Source: Cytophagales bacterium (GTDB lineage: Bacteria > Bacteroidota > Bacteroidia > Cytophagales > Cyclobacteriaceae). Taken from it: DNA of 64,000 nucleotides. The stretch covers positions 124,001 through 188,000 of the forward strand of contig JANYHI010000042.1 in NCBI GenBank assembly GCA_025359125.1, given 5' to 3'. The translations under genes were made by a program, and so were the position numbers. Below are positions 36,845-45,533 of this stretch, piece after piece; position 1 is the first letter of the stretch; each line of letters begins with the position of its first letter. The notes beneath the pieces were generated by a model. The model saw only the letters and a list, made by a program, of their open reading frames with translations. It had not been told where the DNA came from and did not search any database.

Positions 36845-37399
36845 TCACAACCGAATTTTAATCTCACACCGTTGATCTTTCAAAATAGTTTTTGCGTTTT
36901 CTACTTCCATCTTAGAATAGGCATCATCCATTTTTGCTTTCACAGAATTTTTAATTTCTTTCATGCGCATCATCTCAATAAATCTTTTCACCTCTTCTTC
37001 ATTCTCTAAAATCAGTTTAGGAACAATAGCGGGTTTGTCATCTTCTCCTTTTGCCACCATAGTAAAGTAAGAAGAGTTGGTGTGCTTAGTTATACCTGTT
37101 TTTACATTCTGAGATTCCACTCGTATGCCCACAACCAAGGAAGTATTGCCAACATAATTTACAGAGGCCATCATAGAAACTAATTCACCTACTTCAACAG
37201 GCTGAAGAAATTCTACTTTATCTACCGACACAGTTACGCAATATGTTTCGGCATGTTTACTGGCGGTGGCATAGGCTACTTTATCCATCAACGAAAGTAA
37301 AATACCTCCATGAATTTTACCGCCAAAGTTGGCATACGCAGGAATCATCAATTCGGTGATGGTAGTTTGGGAGAGCCGAACAGGCTTAGATGAAGTCAT
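36845..37399 (-). CDS. Acyl-CoA thioesterase, hotdog fold (YciA-like)
   Basis: The 184-residue protein has the hotdog catalytic segment ANFGGKIHGGILLSLMDKVAYATASKHA, followed by VTVSVDKVEFLQPVEVGEL and NVKTGITKHTNSSYFTMVA. It probably hydrolyses acyl-CoA esters. The last 60 residues form a helical extension (VKRFIEMMRMKEIKNSVKAK) beyond the single hotdog domain. It overlaps the ORF6N gene by 4 bases. Confidence 0.88.
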   Translation of the reverse strand: MTSSKPVRLSQTTITELMIPAYANFGGKIHGGILLSLMDKVAYATASKHAETYCVTVSVDKVEFLQPVEVGELVSMMASVNYVGNTSLVVGIRVESQNVKTGITKHTNSSYFTMVAKGEDDKPAIVPKLILENEEEVKRFIEMMRMKEIKNSVKAKMDDAYSKMEVENAKTILKDQRCEIKIRL

Positions 37400-37959
37400 T
37401 GATTTTTTAATTTGAAACCTATTTTCCTTCTTGGTTTTACTTTAGTAATCAAAAGATTCTTCATGGCATTAAAAATTACTTGAATTTCGTTAACATGTTT
37501 GCCCAATTGGTGGTCATGTTCCAGAACTCGTTTTTCTAATTTTTCTAATTTGAGGAGAACTTCTTTGTTATTGATTAATTCTTCTCGTAGGCGAGTAAAA
37601 ATTCGAATGATTTGAATATTGACTTCTATAGCAGTATTGCTATTTAATACACTGGAGAGCATTGCTACACCTTGTTCCGAAAATGCAAATGGCATCTTAC
37701 GAACCCCTCCCCAAGATTTGCTTTCAGCAGGACTTGATGTCACAATTTGTGATATCAAGTTTTGGAATTCATCTTCTGACAGTTGAAACATGAAATCTTC
37801 GGGGAATCTTTTTGCGTTTCTTTTGACCGCTTGATTTAAAATTCTTGTTTCAACACCATACATTTCTGCTAGGTCTCGATCTAGCATCACTTTTTTACCC
37901 CTTGCAAGAAATATCTTATCGATTACTTTTTTGTCAGTAAGTGCAATTACTTTTCTCAT
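37396..37959 (-). CDS. ORF6N-domain DNA-binding protein
   Basis: Residues 14-105 match the ORF6N domain first noted in phage proteins: KIFLARGKKVMLDRDLAEMYGVETR, LNQAVKRNAKRFPEDFMFQL and FAFSEQGVAMLSSVLNS. A coiled coil (NNKEVLLKLEKLEKRVLEHD) follows and the C-terminus is basic. Such proteins are thought to bind DNA and are scattered in Bacteroidota genomes, probably from phage. No other phage genes are near. It is placed between MATE and thioesterase genes with short gaps. Confidence 0.88.
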   Translation of the reverse strand: MRKVIALTDKKVIDKIFLARGKKVMLDRDLAEMYGVETRILNQAVKRNAKRFPEDFMFQLSEDEFQNLISQIVTSSPAESKSWGGVRKMPFAFSEQGVAMLSSVLNSNTAIEVNIQIIRIFTRLREELINNKEVLLKLEKLEKRVLEHDHQLGKHVNEIQVIFNAMKNLLITKVKPRRKIGFKLKNQ

Positions 37960-37994
37960 TCTTTTGCCATAGGTGTAATCAAATATAAAAAAAC

Positions 37995-39332
37995 TTATAC
38001 CAACTTTTTAGTCAGGAAATGAAATCTCCACGCCATGGCAATAGCTGTTAGCGTCAATCCGATCAGTAAACCCATCCAAATACCATTGGCACCATAGCCC
38101 ATTTTAAAACCCAGCCAATAGCCTAAGGGTAAGCCAATAACCCAATAGGCAATAAAGATAAAGATGGACGGAATTTTTACATCTTGTAATCCGCGCAAAG
38201 CGCCAATACAAACTACCTGCGTGCCATCTGCCAGTTGAAAGAAGCCTGCAATCACAATTAAAGGAGCTGCAATAGTCAGTACTTCTACATCTTCAATATA
38301 GAGTACCGGTAAAAAATTTCTTCCCACTATAAATAATAAACCCCACGCGGCCATTATGGCTAAAGCCAAACCCAAAAGCGTAAAGCCAACGGTTCGTAGT
38401 GTTCTAAAATCTTTTTTGCCCAACTCGTTACTTACGCGGATGGTTGCTGCTGCTGCCAAGCCTGTTGTAGTCATGTAGCTGATGGTGGCCAGATTGATTG
38501 CGATTTGATGTGCCGCCAATGTTTTGGCACCAAGCCAGCCCATCATCACGGCAGAAAAATCAAAAGCTGCTACTTCAAAAATAAATTGCACGCCCGCGGG
38601 CACTCCAATGTTCAGCATCTTTTTAAACAATGCTTTTGAGTAATTACCTATCGAAAATCCGCTGCGGAAATCTTTGAAGGCGGGAGTGCGGTAAATGTAA
38701 ATTCCTATAAACAATGCCATAGCGATACGTGAGATCAGCGTTCCATAGCCCGCACCCACCAAACCCATGGCCGGAAAGCCGGCATGACCGTAAATAAAAA
38801 TATAATTCAAACCGATATTTAAAAAATTACTAGCGATCACTACAAACATGGCAATCCGCGTAAGCGAAAGGCCCTCTGTAAACTGACGAAAGGTTTGAAA
38901 TAGTAAAGTAGGAATGATGGAAAATGTAATGATATCTAAGTAGGGAATAGAAAGTTTAACTACTGCCTCAGGCTGATCAATATGGAAGAGAATATTTTTT
39001 CCAAAGTACACAACCATTACAAGAATTAAACTATTCACAAAATTGATAGCCATTCCATGTTTTAATGTATTGCTGATGTTTTCATTATTATGCTCGCCTT
39101 GTGCAGAGGCAACCAATGGAGTGATGGCATACGAAACACCAATGCCGAAAAGTAAGATCACATTAAAGGCAACATTTGCTAATGAAGCGGCCGCCAATGG
39201 CTCGGCTCCTATGTGGCCTACCATAATGCTATCGGTAACACCCATCATTACATGCCCCAGCTGGCTTAGCATTACGGGGTAAGCGAGAAGTATACTCTCT
39301 TTAATGTGTGGCTTATATCGCGAGAAGTTCAT
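37995..39332 (-). CDS. MATE-family multidrug efflux transporter (NorM-like)
   Basis: The 445-residue protein has about 12 membrane segments in two MatE halves: LAYPVMLSQLGHVMMGVTDSIMVGHIGAEP starts the first, and MLNIGVPAGVQFIFEVAAFDFSAVMMGWLGA starts the second. It likely exports cationic drugs or metabolites with sodium or protons. It lies 25 bases after the NUDIX gene. Confidence 0.92.
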   Translation of the reverse strand: MNFSRYKPHIKESILLAYPVMLSQLGHVMMGVTDSIMVGHIGAEPLAAASLANVAFNVILLFGIGVSYAITPLVASAQGEHNNENISNTLKHGMAINFVNSLILVMVVYFGKNILFHIDQPEAVVKLSIPYLDIITFSIIPTLLFQTFRQFTEGLSLTRIAMFVVIASNFLNIGLNYIFIYGHAGFPAMGLVGAGYGTLISRIAMALFIGIYIYRTPAFKDFRSGFSIGNYSKALFKKMLNIGVPAGVQFIFEVAAFDFSAVMMGWLGAKTLAAHQIAINLATISYMTTTGLAAAATIRVSNELGKKDFRTLRTVGFTLLGLALAIMAAWGLLFIVGRNFLPVLYIEDVEVLTIAAPLIVIAGFFQLADGTQVVCIGALRGLQDVKIPSIFIFIAYWVIGLPLGYWLGFKMGYGANGIWMGLLIGLTLTAIAMAWRFHFLTKKLV

Positions 39333-39350
39333 TCTTGTTATACTGTTTCC

Positions 39351-39374
39351 CTAATAACTAATCACCATCAACTG
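39351..39374. repeat. Degenerate period-7 repeat at the NUDIX 3' end
   Basis: AACTAAT-CACCATC-AACTG matches the heptad pattern also seen at 40585-40620 and 63015-63048. It overlaps the last codons and stop of the NUDIX gene. Confidence 0.45.
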
Positions 39375-39903
39375 TTCGGGCAACAAACAAAATCCCCATC
39401 ACACTTAAACTATCGGTAATTTTTCCATCCAGTACCATTTGCAAAGCTTCTTTAAAAGGGAGCTTCCGCACTTTAAGATCTGCCTCTGTTTCTTCTAGGT
39501 TTGGGTTGCCATGTACAAGATCTTGTGCTAAAAAAACAAAGCCTTCTTCATCTGAAACAGAATTGGAAAGATGCGCTCGTAAAATCATTGTCCACTTTTT
39601 GGCAGTTATTCCGGTTTCTTCTTTCAGTTCGCGCTTGGCCGATCCAAGCAAATCATCTTCCAACGGCCCACCTCCTTCCGGTATTTCCCAGCTCCATTCT
39701 TTTAAAGGGTAGCGATATTGTCCTACCAACCACGTATTTTTTGCTTCATCCAGTACAACAATGCCAATAGCTTTATTTTTGAAATGTACCTTCCCGTAAA
39801 TCCCTTTTCCACCAGCCGGATTAATTACGTGATGATGTTCGAGTTTTATCCATGGGTTTTCATAGATATCTTCAGTGCTTACGGTTGTCCACGGATTTTG
39901 CAT
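39358..39903 (-). CDS. NUDIX hydrolase (ADP-ribose pyrophosphatase-like)
   Basis: The Nudix box is seen near residues 77-99 as GGGPLEDDLLGSAKRELKEE followed by TGI; the first acidic position of the consensus is Asp rather than Glu. NTWLVGQYRYPLKEWSWEIPEGG before the box and VHGNPNLEETEADLKVRKL after it are like ADP-ribose pyrophosphatases. The last codons run into a period-7 repeat (39351-39374). It is divergent from rnhB across a palindromic 82-base region. Confidence 0.9.
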   Translation of the reverse strand: MQNPWTTVSTEDIYENPWIKLEHHHVINPAGGKGIYGKVHFKNKAIGIVVLDEAKNTWLVGQYRYPLKEWSWEIPEGGGPLEDDLLGSAKRELKEETGITAKKWTMILRAHLSNSVSDEEGFVFLAQDLVHGNPNLEETEADLKVRKLPFKEALQMVLDGKITDSLSVMGILFVARTVDGD

Positions 39904-39918
39904 ACGAGTTAAAAGCTT

Positions 39919-39978
39919 AAAGTTAAAAGTTAAAAGTTAAGAGTGTAGCCTAACTTTTAACTTTGTACTTTTAACTTT
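39919..39978. repeat. AAAGTTA heptamer repeats forming a palindrome in a divergent promoter region
   Basis: Three tandem copies of AAAGTTA occupy 39919-39939. The reverse complement, TAACTTTTAACTTT, follows at 39951-39964, and a further partial copy at 39968-39978, so a 14-bp stem can form. On the plus strand TAACTTTG at 39958-39965 is an exact TAnnTTTG box 20 bases before rnhB; on the minus strand TAACTTT units face the NUDIX gene. Confidence 0.75.
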
Positions 39979-39985
39979 CTGTTGA

Positions 39986-40585
39986 ATGTTAAAATCCTTT
40001 TTTACCAAAGATTTAATTGAAGCTGGCTGCGATGAGGTAGGGCGTGGTTGCCTAGCTGGGCCGGTGGTAGCGGCCGCAGTTATTTTACCCAAAAAGTTTA
40101 GACACAAACTTCTCACCGATTCCAAGAAATTGAAAAAAGCAAACAGAGATGAATTGGAAGGCGAGATTAAACTGGCCGCTTTGGCGTGGGCGATTGCCGA
40201 GGTGAGCCACCAAGAAATTGATCAGATCAACATCTTAAATGCTTCTTTCAAAGCCATGCACTTGGCATTGGATCAATTAAAAGTGATACCAGAATTTTTA
40301 TTGATAGACGGAAACCGTTTCAAGCCGTATCAAGAAATAAAATTTGAATGCATCGTAAAAGGCGATGGTAAATATCTTTCTATTGCTGCCGCATCGGTTC
40401 TGGCAAAAACGTATCGTGATAATTTAATGGAGCAACTCTCAGTAGAGTATCCGGGTTATGGCTGGCAAACGAATGTGGGCTATCCAACCGCTGAGCATCG
40501 GGAAGGAATAAAGCTATTGGGCATCACTCCTTACCATCGCAAATCATTTCAACTCTTACCATCGCAATTAGAATTATTTGAGTGA
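39986..40585 (+). CDS. rnhB: Ribonuclease HII
   Basis: RNase HII cuts the RNA strand of RNA/DNA hybrids and removes ribonucleotides from DNA. The 199-residue protein has the motif CDEVGRGCLAGPVVAAAV with the first catalytic Asp-Glu pair, LTDSKKLKKANRDEL, the third acidic residue in EFLLIDGNRF, and AAASVLAKTYRD with the last. The conserved GYGWQTNVGYPTAEH follows. Length is normal. Confidence 0.96.
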   Translation: MLKSFFTKDLIEAGCDEVGRGCLAGPVVAAAVILPKKFRHKLLTDSKKLKKANRDELEGEIKLAALAWAIAEVSHQEIDQINILNASFKAMHLALDQLKVIPEFLLIDGNRFKPYQEIKFECIVKGDGKYLSIAAASVLAKTYRDNLMEQLSVEYPGYGWQTNVGYPTAEHREGIKLLGITPYHRKSFQLLPSQLELFE

Positions 40586-40620
40586 CCAATAACTGATGAT
40601 TAGTAACCAATAACAATTAA
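40585..40620. repeat. Degenerate period-7 repeat after rnhB
   Basis: Heptads such as AACTGAT, GATTAGT, AACCAAT and AACAATT can be read in a row; ACCAATAAC occurs twice (40585-40593 and 40606-40614). It resembles the sites near 39351 and 63015. Confidence 0.5.
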
Positions 40621-40634
40621 CTTGTAGCGAGCAA

Positions 40635-41402
40635 ATGTGTCTTATTTTTCTTTCTGTCAATCAACATCCCACTTATAAATTAATCATCGCGGCCAACCGA
40701 GATGAATTTTATAATCGCGATACTGCGCCTGCTGATTATTGGCAAGATCATCCTAGTATTTTGGGTGGAAGAGATTTAGAAGCTCATGGCACTTGGATGG
40801 CCATGAAAAAATCTGGCAAAATCTCAATGCTAACAAACTATCGCGATCCCAAAAATATTAAACCAAACGCACCTTCGCGCGGGCAACTGGTTTCTGATTT
40901 TTTATTGAACAATCATTCTCCTTTAGATTATCTGAAAAAAGTAGATCAAGTAGCACCTCAATACAATGGATTTAATCTCGTAGTAGGCGATGTAAATCAA
41001 CTTTACTACTTATCCAATTATAAAAGAGGAATCGATAAACTAGATACAGGCTTGCACGGACTCAGCAATCATTTGCTAGATACTCCTTGGCCTAAAGTGG
41101 CAAATGGCAAAGTACAACTTAAGTCTATTTTAGCTAATGATAATATTTCGACTGATGAGTTATTCCAATTTTTAAATAACGAACAGCGAGCACCCGATTC
41201 TAAATTACCCGAAACTGGAATTGGTATCGCGCGCGAAAGAGCCCTCTCTTCTATGTTCATCAAAACAAATGGCTATGGCACCCGATGCTCTACCGTTATT
41301 CTCATCAATAAACAAAATCAGGTAGAATTTACTGAGCGAGTATATGATCTCTCCACATTCGAGTTTACCGATCGAGCCTATCAGTTTATTGTTGGTTCGT
41401 AA
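40635..41402 (+). CDS. NRDE/TANGO2-family protein
   Basis: The 255-residue protein begins MCLIFLSV with a Cys at position 2 and then IIAANRDEFYNRDTAPADYW, which contains the family-naming NRDE motif. GTWMAMKKSGKISMLTNYRDP and the later GLSNHLLDTPWPKV and TRCSTVILI are also conserved. The fold is Ntn-hydrolase-like; the human relative TANGO2 is linked to lipid and heme handling, while the bacterial role is unclear. Confidence 0.9.
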   Translation: MCLIFLSVNQHPTYKLIIAANRDEFYNRDTAPADYWQDHPSILGGRDLEAHGTWMAMKKSGKISMLTNYRDPKNIKPNAPSRGQLVSDFLLNNHSPLDYLKKVDQVAPQYNGFNLVVGDVNQLYYLSNYKRGIDKLDTGLHGLSNHLLDTPWPKVANGKVQLKSILANDNISTDELFQFLNNEQRAPDSKLPETGIGIARERALSSMFIKTNGYGTRCSTVILINKQNQVEFTERVYDLSTFEFTDRAYQFIVGS

Positions 41403-41549
41403 CAATTGGAGCTTTGACTCGTCTAAAGCGCGTTCCTGACAATAAAAACACTTTTTTTTGCTAAAATTGAGTTGTTTTGAAACCAATTAGCGTTACATCA
41501 GTTCAAAGAAGAAACTTTTAAGACAGATTTATCATCAAACTAGAAAAGC

Positions 41550-42275
41550 ATGACAAAAATTATTGAAACCAACGCCATCTCTAAAGTTTATAAAATGGGC
41601 AATAACATTGTCAATGCCCTACAATCGGTATCTATCACTATCAATAAAGGCGAGTATGTAGCTTTTATGGGCCCATCCGGTTCTGGTAAATCTACTTTGA
41701 TGAATATTGTTGGCTGCCTCGATTCACCCACCACAGGGACGTACCGATTGAATAATCAAGAAGTGAGTGAGATGACAGAAAATGAATTGGCCATGACCCG
41801 TAATAAAGAGATTGGCTTTGTGTTTCAAACTTTCAACTTATTGCCACGCGCCTCAGCTTTAGAAAATGTAGCGCTACCACTAATATACGCCGGCTACGGT
41901 AAAGAAGAACGTGAAGAAATTGCCATGGCAGCATTAGAAAGTGTAAACCTGGGCGATCGTTACCATCACAAACCTAATGAACTTTCAGGTGGCCAACGTC
42001 AGCGTGTGGCCATTGCTCGTGCATTGGTAAACAGCCCTTCTATTATTTTGGCCGATGAGCCAACTGGTAACTTAGACACCAAGACATCTTACGACATCAT
42101 GAATTTATTTCAAGATCTTCATGATAAAGGCAACACCATTATTTTAGTAACACACGAAGACGATATTGCCCACTACTCGCACCGCATCATTCGCTTACGC
42201 GATGGTTTGATTGAGTGGGATCGTAAAAATGAAAACATTACTCGCAACCCAGCCACAGTAGAGGCGTCTCATTAA
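41550..42275 (+). CDS. ABC transporter ATP-binding protein (LolD/MacB-like)
   Basis: The 241-residue ATPase has Walker [10 protein letters not shown]-loop [10 protein letters not shown], signature [12 protein letters not shown], Walker [14 protein letters not shown] and the H-loop VTHED. The FNLL...LENV segment places it in the LolD/MacB/FtsE group, whose permeases are FtsX-like and act in lipoprotein release or export. No permease gene is adjacent, so its membrane partner must be encoded elsewhere. Confidence 0.93.
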   Translation: MTKIIETNAISKVYKMGNNIVNALQSVSITINKGEYVAFMGPSGSGKSTLMNIVGCLDSPTTGTYRLNNQEVSEMTENELAMTRNKEIGFVFQTFNLLPRASALENVALPLIYAGYGKEEREEIAMAALESVNLGDRYHHKPNELSGGQRQRVAIARALVNSPSIILADEPTGNLDTKTSYDIMNLFQDLHDKGNTIILVTHEDDIAHYSHRIIRLRDGLIEWDRKNENITRNPATVEASH

Positions 42276-42298
42276 TATTAATCAAATTTTAATGGTAG

Positions 42299-43060
42299 TT
42301 ACTTTCGGGTAATTCTATAAGAGATTGTAGCACTCATCCAGATGTGTTTCATATTTCCTTCCTTTCCCCCTTGTTGATAGAACGAATAATTAGAAGGGAC
42401 TTGCCAAGTTGTATCTAACCGATTCGAATACCAATCGCTTAACGGAAGAAAATACCATCGGGCACTCAGAAAAAAACGATTGACGTATACGAACAAACCA
42501 CCTACGGGCTGAAAATTTATTTTGTCTCCTAATCCTGTAGTGAGGTTTCCCTGATCTTTGTATACAGTTTCTCCCACAATATCTCCGTTGGTATCTCTTG
42601 TTTTGACGGATGCAATTTCCGATAGATCGTATTGAATCCACGAGGTAGTAAGCACACCTAGCTCAACACCCATCCGATTGTTATCAATCAACTCACTTAT
42701 TTTTAATGATCCCCGAATGAAAATGGGCATATTGATTAATTGTGATTTAATCTCTGATACAAATTGATTTTTTTTGCTGTCTACAAGCGTACCTATGTAT
42801 GCGGGATTGGAATAGTAGAAGCCAATACTATAATGAAGTTTCGCTCCGTTTTTTTCTTTCGCAAAAATATTGTCCAATTCTATTCCGGGCGATACCACAT
42901 CTTTTCTGCTTTCGTATTGATAAATCTCAATCGCATTATCAGCACTTCCAAAATAAATGGATTCAATAAATGGAGGAGACTCGACTGAGAGATTTAATCG
43001 CAGTTGGGCCTGACCACCGAAGTAACTTAAAATCAATATCAGACAGATGGATATTTTCAT
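42299..43060 (-). CDS. Predicted outer-membrane beta-barrel downstream of the CHAT gene
   Basis: The ATG at 43060 gives a signal peptide (MKISICLILILSYFGGQAQ) and a 4-base gap after the CHAT gene; an in-frame start at 43090 would overlap it. The mature protein has alternating strands rich in Tyr and Asn (SIGFYYSNPAYIG, FVYVNRFFLSARWYFLPLSDW) and ends MSATISYRITRK. The function is unknown. It is the third gene of a three-gene unit. Confidence 0.75.
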   Translation of the reverse strand: MKISICLILILSYFGGQAQLRLNLSVESPPFIESIYFGSADNAIEIYQYESRKDVVSPGIELDNIFAKEKNGAKLHYSIGFYYSNPAYIGTLVDSKKNQFVSEIKSQLINMPIFIRGSLKISELIDNNRMGVELGVLTTSWIQYDLSEIASVKTRDTNGDIVGETVYKDQGNLTTGLGDKINFQPVGGLFVYVNRFFLSARWYFLPLSDWYSNRLDTTWQVPSNYSFYQQGGKEGNMKHIWMSATISYRITRK

Positions 43061-43064
43061 AGAT

Positions 43065-45533
43065 CTAGTTTCCAGATAAGATAAAGGCACCCCAATAATA
43101 CGGGTTCGGATATTTTTCTCTCAAGCGTAGTTGCGCCTGTTTAAAGGCCGCATGAATTTCAGTTCCGTCAAGCCACGCTTGGTAGAAATCGATCATCAAT
43201 TGAGCGGTGGCCTCATCATCTACTTTCCATAGCGACATTAAGAGATTTTTAGCACCCGCAACTTTTAATCCGCGCTGCAGCCCATACACACCTTCTCCAT
43301 TTTTTACTTCACCCAACCCGGTTTCGCAGGCCGAAAGAACTACTAGTTCTGTTCCTTCCAGTGCAAGATTAGTTGCTTCATAAGCAGTAAGAATTCCATC
43401 TTCTTGCTGATCTTGATGATTTTTTACGCCACTTAAAATAATGCCCGAGCGGATCATAGAGTTTACCTGTGCCCCATCGTTGGCCAGAAAGAAACCGTGT
43501 GTGGCTAAGTGCAAGACAGTAGGAGAACGGCTCGATTTTAAATTTGCCTCTGATGCTTCTTCGTTTTTGAAACTGGTTGAAGTCCATTGTTTAGCCTTTA
43601 AGAGATTGGTGATCACCTCAATCTCTTTTTCTGTATTGGGTAAATCGGCAAACTCTTGCTGCGTAAAGTCGATGAGATCTCTGTCGCCTAGCGCTCGGAT
43701 GTTTCCGGATATTTCAACTTCAAAAGAAGATTTTTTTGAAGAAGTAGAATACGAAGGATGACCAAAAAGATAAGCGTTGTGTTTTTGAGTTGCTGTATGC
43801 GTTGGTAGAAGATCTTTTGTATTGGTAACAAAATAAAGATTGATTTCATCTAGCACGTATTTTCCTGATTGTGGATTTTGAAGGACATTCAAATTGATTT
43901 GATTATAAACTCCATCAGCCGAAAGAAAAAGTTGTGCGCAATCTGACAAATGATTGTGAAGTGGTTTCCAAAAATGATTGTATGAAAGCGTGTCTCGTAA
44001 TTCCTGCCTGATTGAGTTTCTGTAATTTGATAAATATCGTGTTTCCATACCCACTCCATCTTTCAAAATAAAAGCTTCAGGGCTTGTTGAATTGGGATGT
44101 AGGATTAAAAATAAATAGTAAACGGAATCAGTGAAACTCAAACCACGACTACTCTTTGCATCGGGATTAAAAGATTTCACTCTGATGATTTCAACGGCAG
44201 CCTCATTTTTTTTAAGTTGGTCTCTAACCTCACTCCACCTTACTTCCCTATCGGTCTTGTTAAAAAAAGAGGATGATGCATTGATTTCTTTTTCCAGCGT
44301 ATTGATCTGTTGTTCTAATTGAGAGATGCTGGCGCTTGCATTCTTATTGTTATAATATAAAGAAGCAATTTGATTTTTCGCATTCTGCCATTGGTTCACT
44401 TTTTCGATCAGGCTTTGATCTTTGCTTTCGATGAGATTTTTCTTTGTCTTGGCAATTTCATTTAGTAGGAGCGCTTTCGTAAATAATTGAGTGTCGTACA
44501 ATAGTTCTAGAAGATGATCTACTTTTTTGTTGGAAAGAATTTCGGCTGCTACAAATGAATTGAACAAATCAAAATCTTTTTTAAGAGTGATAAAAAATTG
44601 TTCTCGCTCATATTCACTCATAGAAGGAAAGTTCTTTCGGATATTTAATTCGTATGAGTTCAGTAATCGCTGAAAAATTGCAGACGTTGAATCAATGTTA
44701 TTCTTACTCCAATAATAAATTGCCTTAGTGCGTAAAATCCTCACTTGAGATTTCGAGAAAATTCCCTGATTGAATGGAAGGACACCTTCTGCTCTTTTAA
44801 GATTCGAGAAAGCAAGTTCAGGATTTCCGGCTATTAGAAAATACCTACTTCTCATTTCAAACGCTCCGGCAACTTGCTCTAATGAAGGGCTTACAGTGTT
44901 GAGCGAATAGAAATAACGAGAAAGAAATTTCCACGCCTCTTTCATTCTTCTTTTCTCCAAACTCACCTCAAAATGAAATCCATATAGTTGATGGCGCAGC
45001 CCATCGTAATTAAAACCGGTGGTAGTTGCTTGATCTAATAAAATGCTACCCTCACTAAAAAAGGAAAGTGCTTTATCGGTATCGCCCGATTGATAATACA
45101 GTTGACCTAGCCCAATGTAAGGATATATTCTATGAACACTTCTGGTAGTAAAAATAAGTTGACGTTGTTTTAGTGACTTGCTAAAAAGCTCTTCTGCCTT
45201 TCTGAAATTACCGGCCATCATGTAAAGTGTAGCCAATTTTTCGTAGGCAAAAACATAGGTTCGTATTTGCTTTTTAGAAAAATAAAATTTTTCGCTTTTG
45301 ATTTGATCAGGGTTTGTTAGGTAAATAATGAGTGTATCGGTGAGTTCGCAGGCACGCTTCAAATATTTTTCGGCTAGCAGATAGTTGCTTGCGTTCGAAG
45401 CTCTTTCGCCTTGATCAGAAACTTCGAGAATGAGTTGATTTAAATTTGTTTTTCCAAAATACTTTGTCTTCTTCTGGGCAAAAATACTTTGCCAGCATAT
45501 TAAGAATAAACAACAAAAATGTACTCTGTTCAT
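43065..45533 (-). CDS. Exported TPR protein with C-terminal CHAT protease domain
   Basis: The ATG at 45533 is chosen over a TTG at 45548. A signal peptide (MNRVHFCCLFLICWQSIFAQ) is followed by about 350 residues of TPR-like helices, a coiled coil near residues 380-430, and the CHAT domain in the last 350 residues. Its catalytic His is in VLHLATHGFFL and the Cys in VVLSACETGLG, with GVYGLQRGLKVAGAKNLLMS beyond. CHAT domains are caspase-like proteases. Its start overlaps the upstream barrel gene's stop as TAATG, so translation is likely coupled. Confidence 0.92.
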   Translation of the reverse strand: MNRVHFCCLFLICWQSIFAQKKTKYFGKTNLNQLILEVSDQGERASNASNYLLAEKYLKRACELTDTLIIYLTNPDQIKSEKFYFSKKQIRTYVFAYEKLATLYMMAGNFRKAEELFSKSLKQRQLIFTTRSVHRIYPYIGLGQLYYQSGDTDKALSFFSEGSILLDQATTTGFNYDGLRHQLYGFHFEVSLEKRRMKEAWKFLSRYFYSLNTVSPSLEQVAGAFEMRSRYFLIAGNPELAFSNLKRAEGVLPFNQGIFSKSQVRILRTKAIYYWSKNNIDSTSAIFQRLLNSYELNIRKNFPSMSEYEREQFFITLKKDFDLFNSFVAAEILSNKKVDHLLELLYDTQLFTKALLLNEIAKTKKNLIESKDQSLIEKVNQWQNAKNQIASLYYNNKNASASISQLEQQINTLEKEINASSSFFNKTDREVRWSEVRDQLKKNEAAVEIIRVKSFNPDAKSSRGLSFTDSVYYLFLILHPNSTSPEAFILKDGVGMETRYLSNYRNSIRQELRDTLSYNHFWKPLHNHLSDCAQLFLSADGVYNQINLNVLQNPQSGKYVLDEINLYFVTNTKDLLPTHTATQKHNAYLFGHPSYSTSSKKSSFEVEISGNIRALGDRDLIDFTQQEFADLPNTEKEIEVITNLLKAKQWTSTSFKNEEASEANLKSSRSPTVLHLATHGFFLANDGAQVNSMIRSGIILSGVKNHQDQQEDGILTAYEATNLALEGTELVVLSACETGLGEVKNGEGVYGLQRGLKVAGAKNLLMSLWKVDDEATAQLMIDFYQAWLDGTEIHAAFKQAQLRLREKYPNPYYWGAFILSGN

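Noticed and set aside
37396-37959. Prophage remnant at the ORF6N gene
   Set aside because: ORF6N is phage-derived, but the neighbours are ordinary MATE and thioesterase genes with operon-like spacing; no other phage gene or attachment site is seen.
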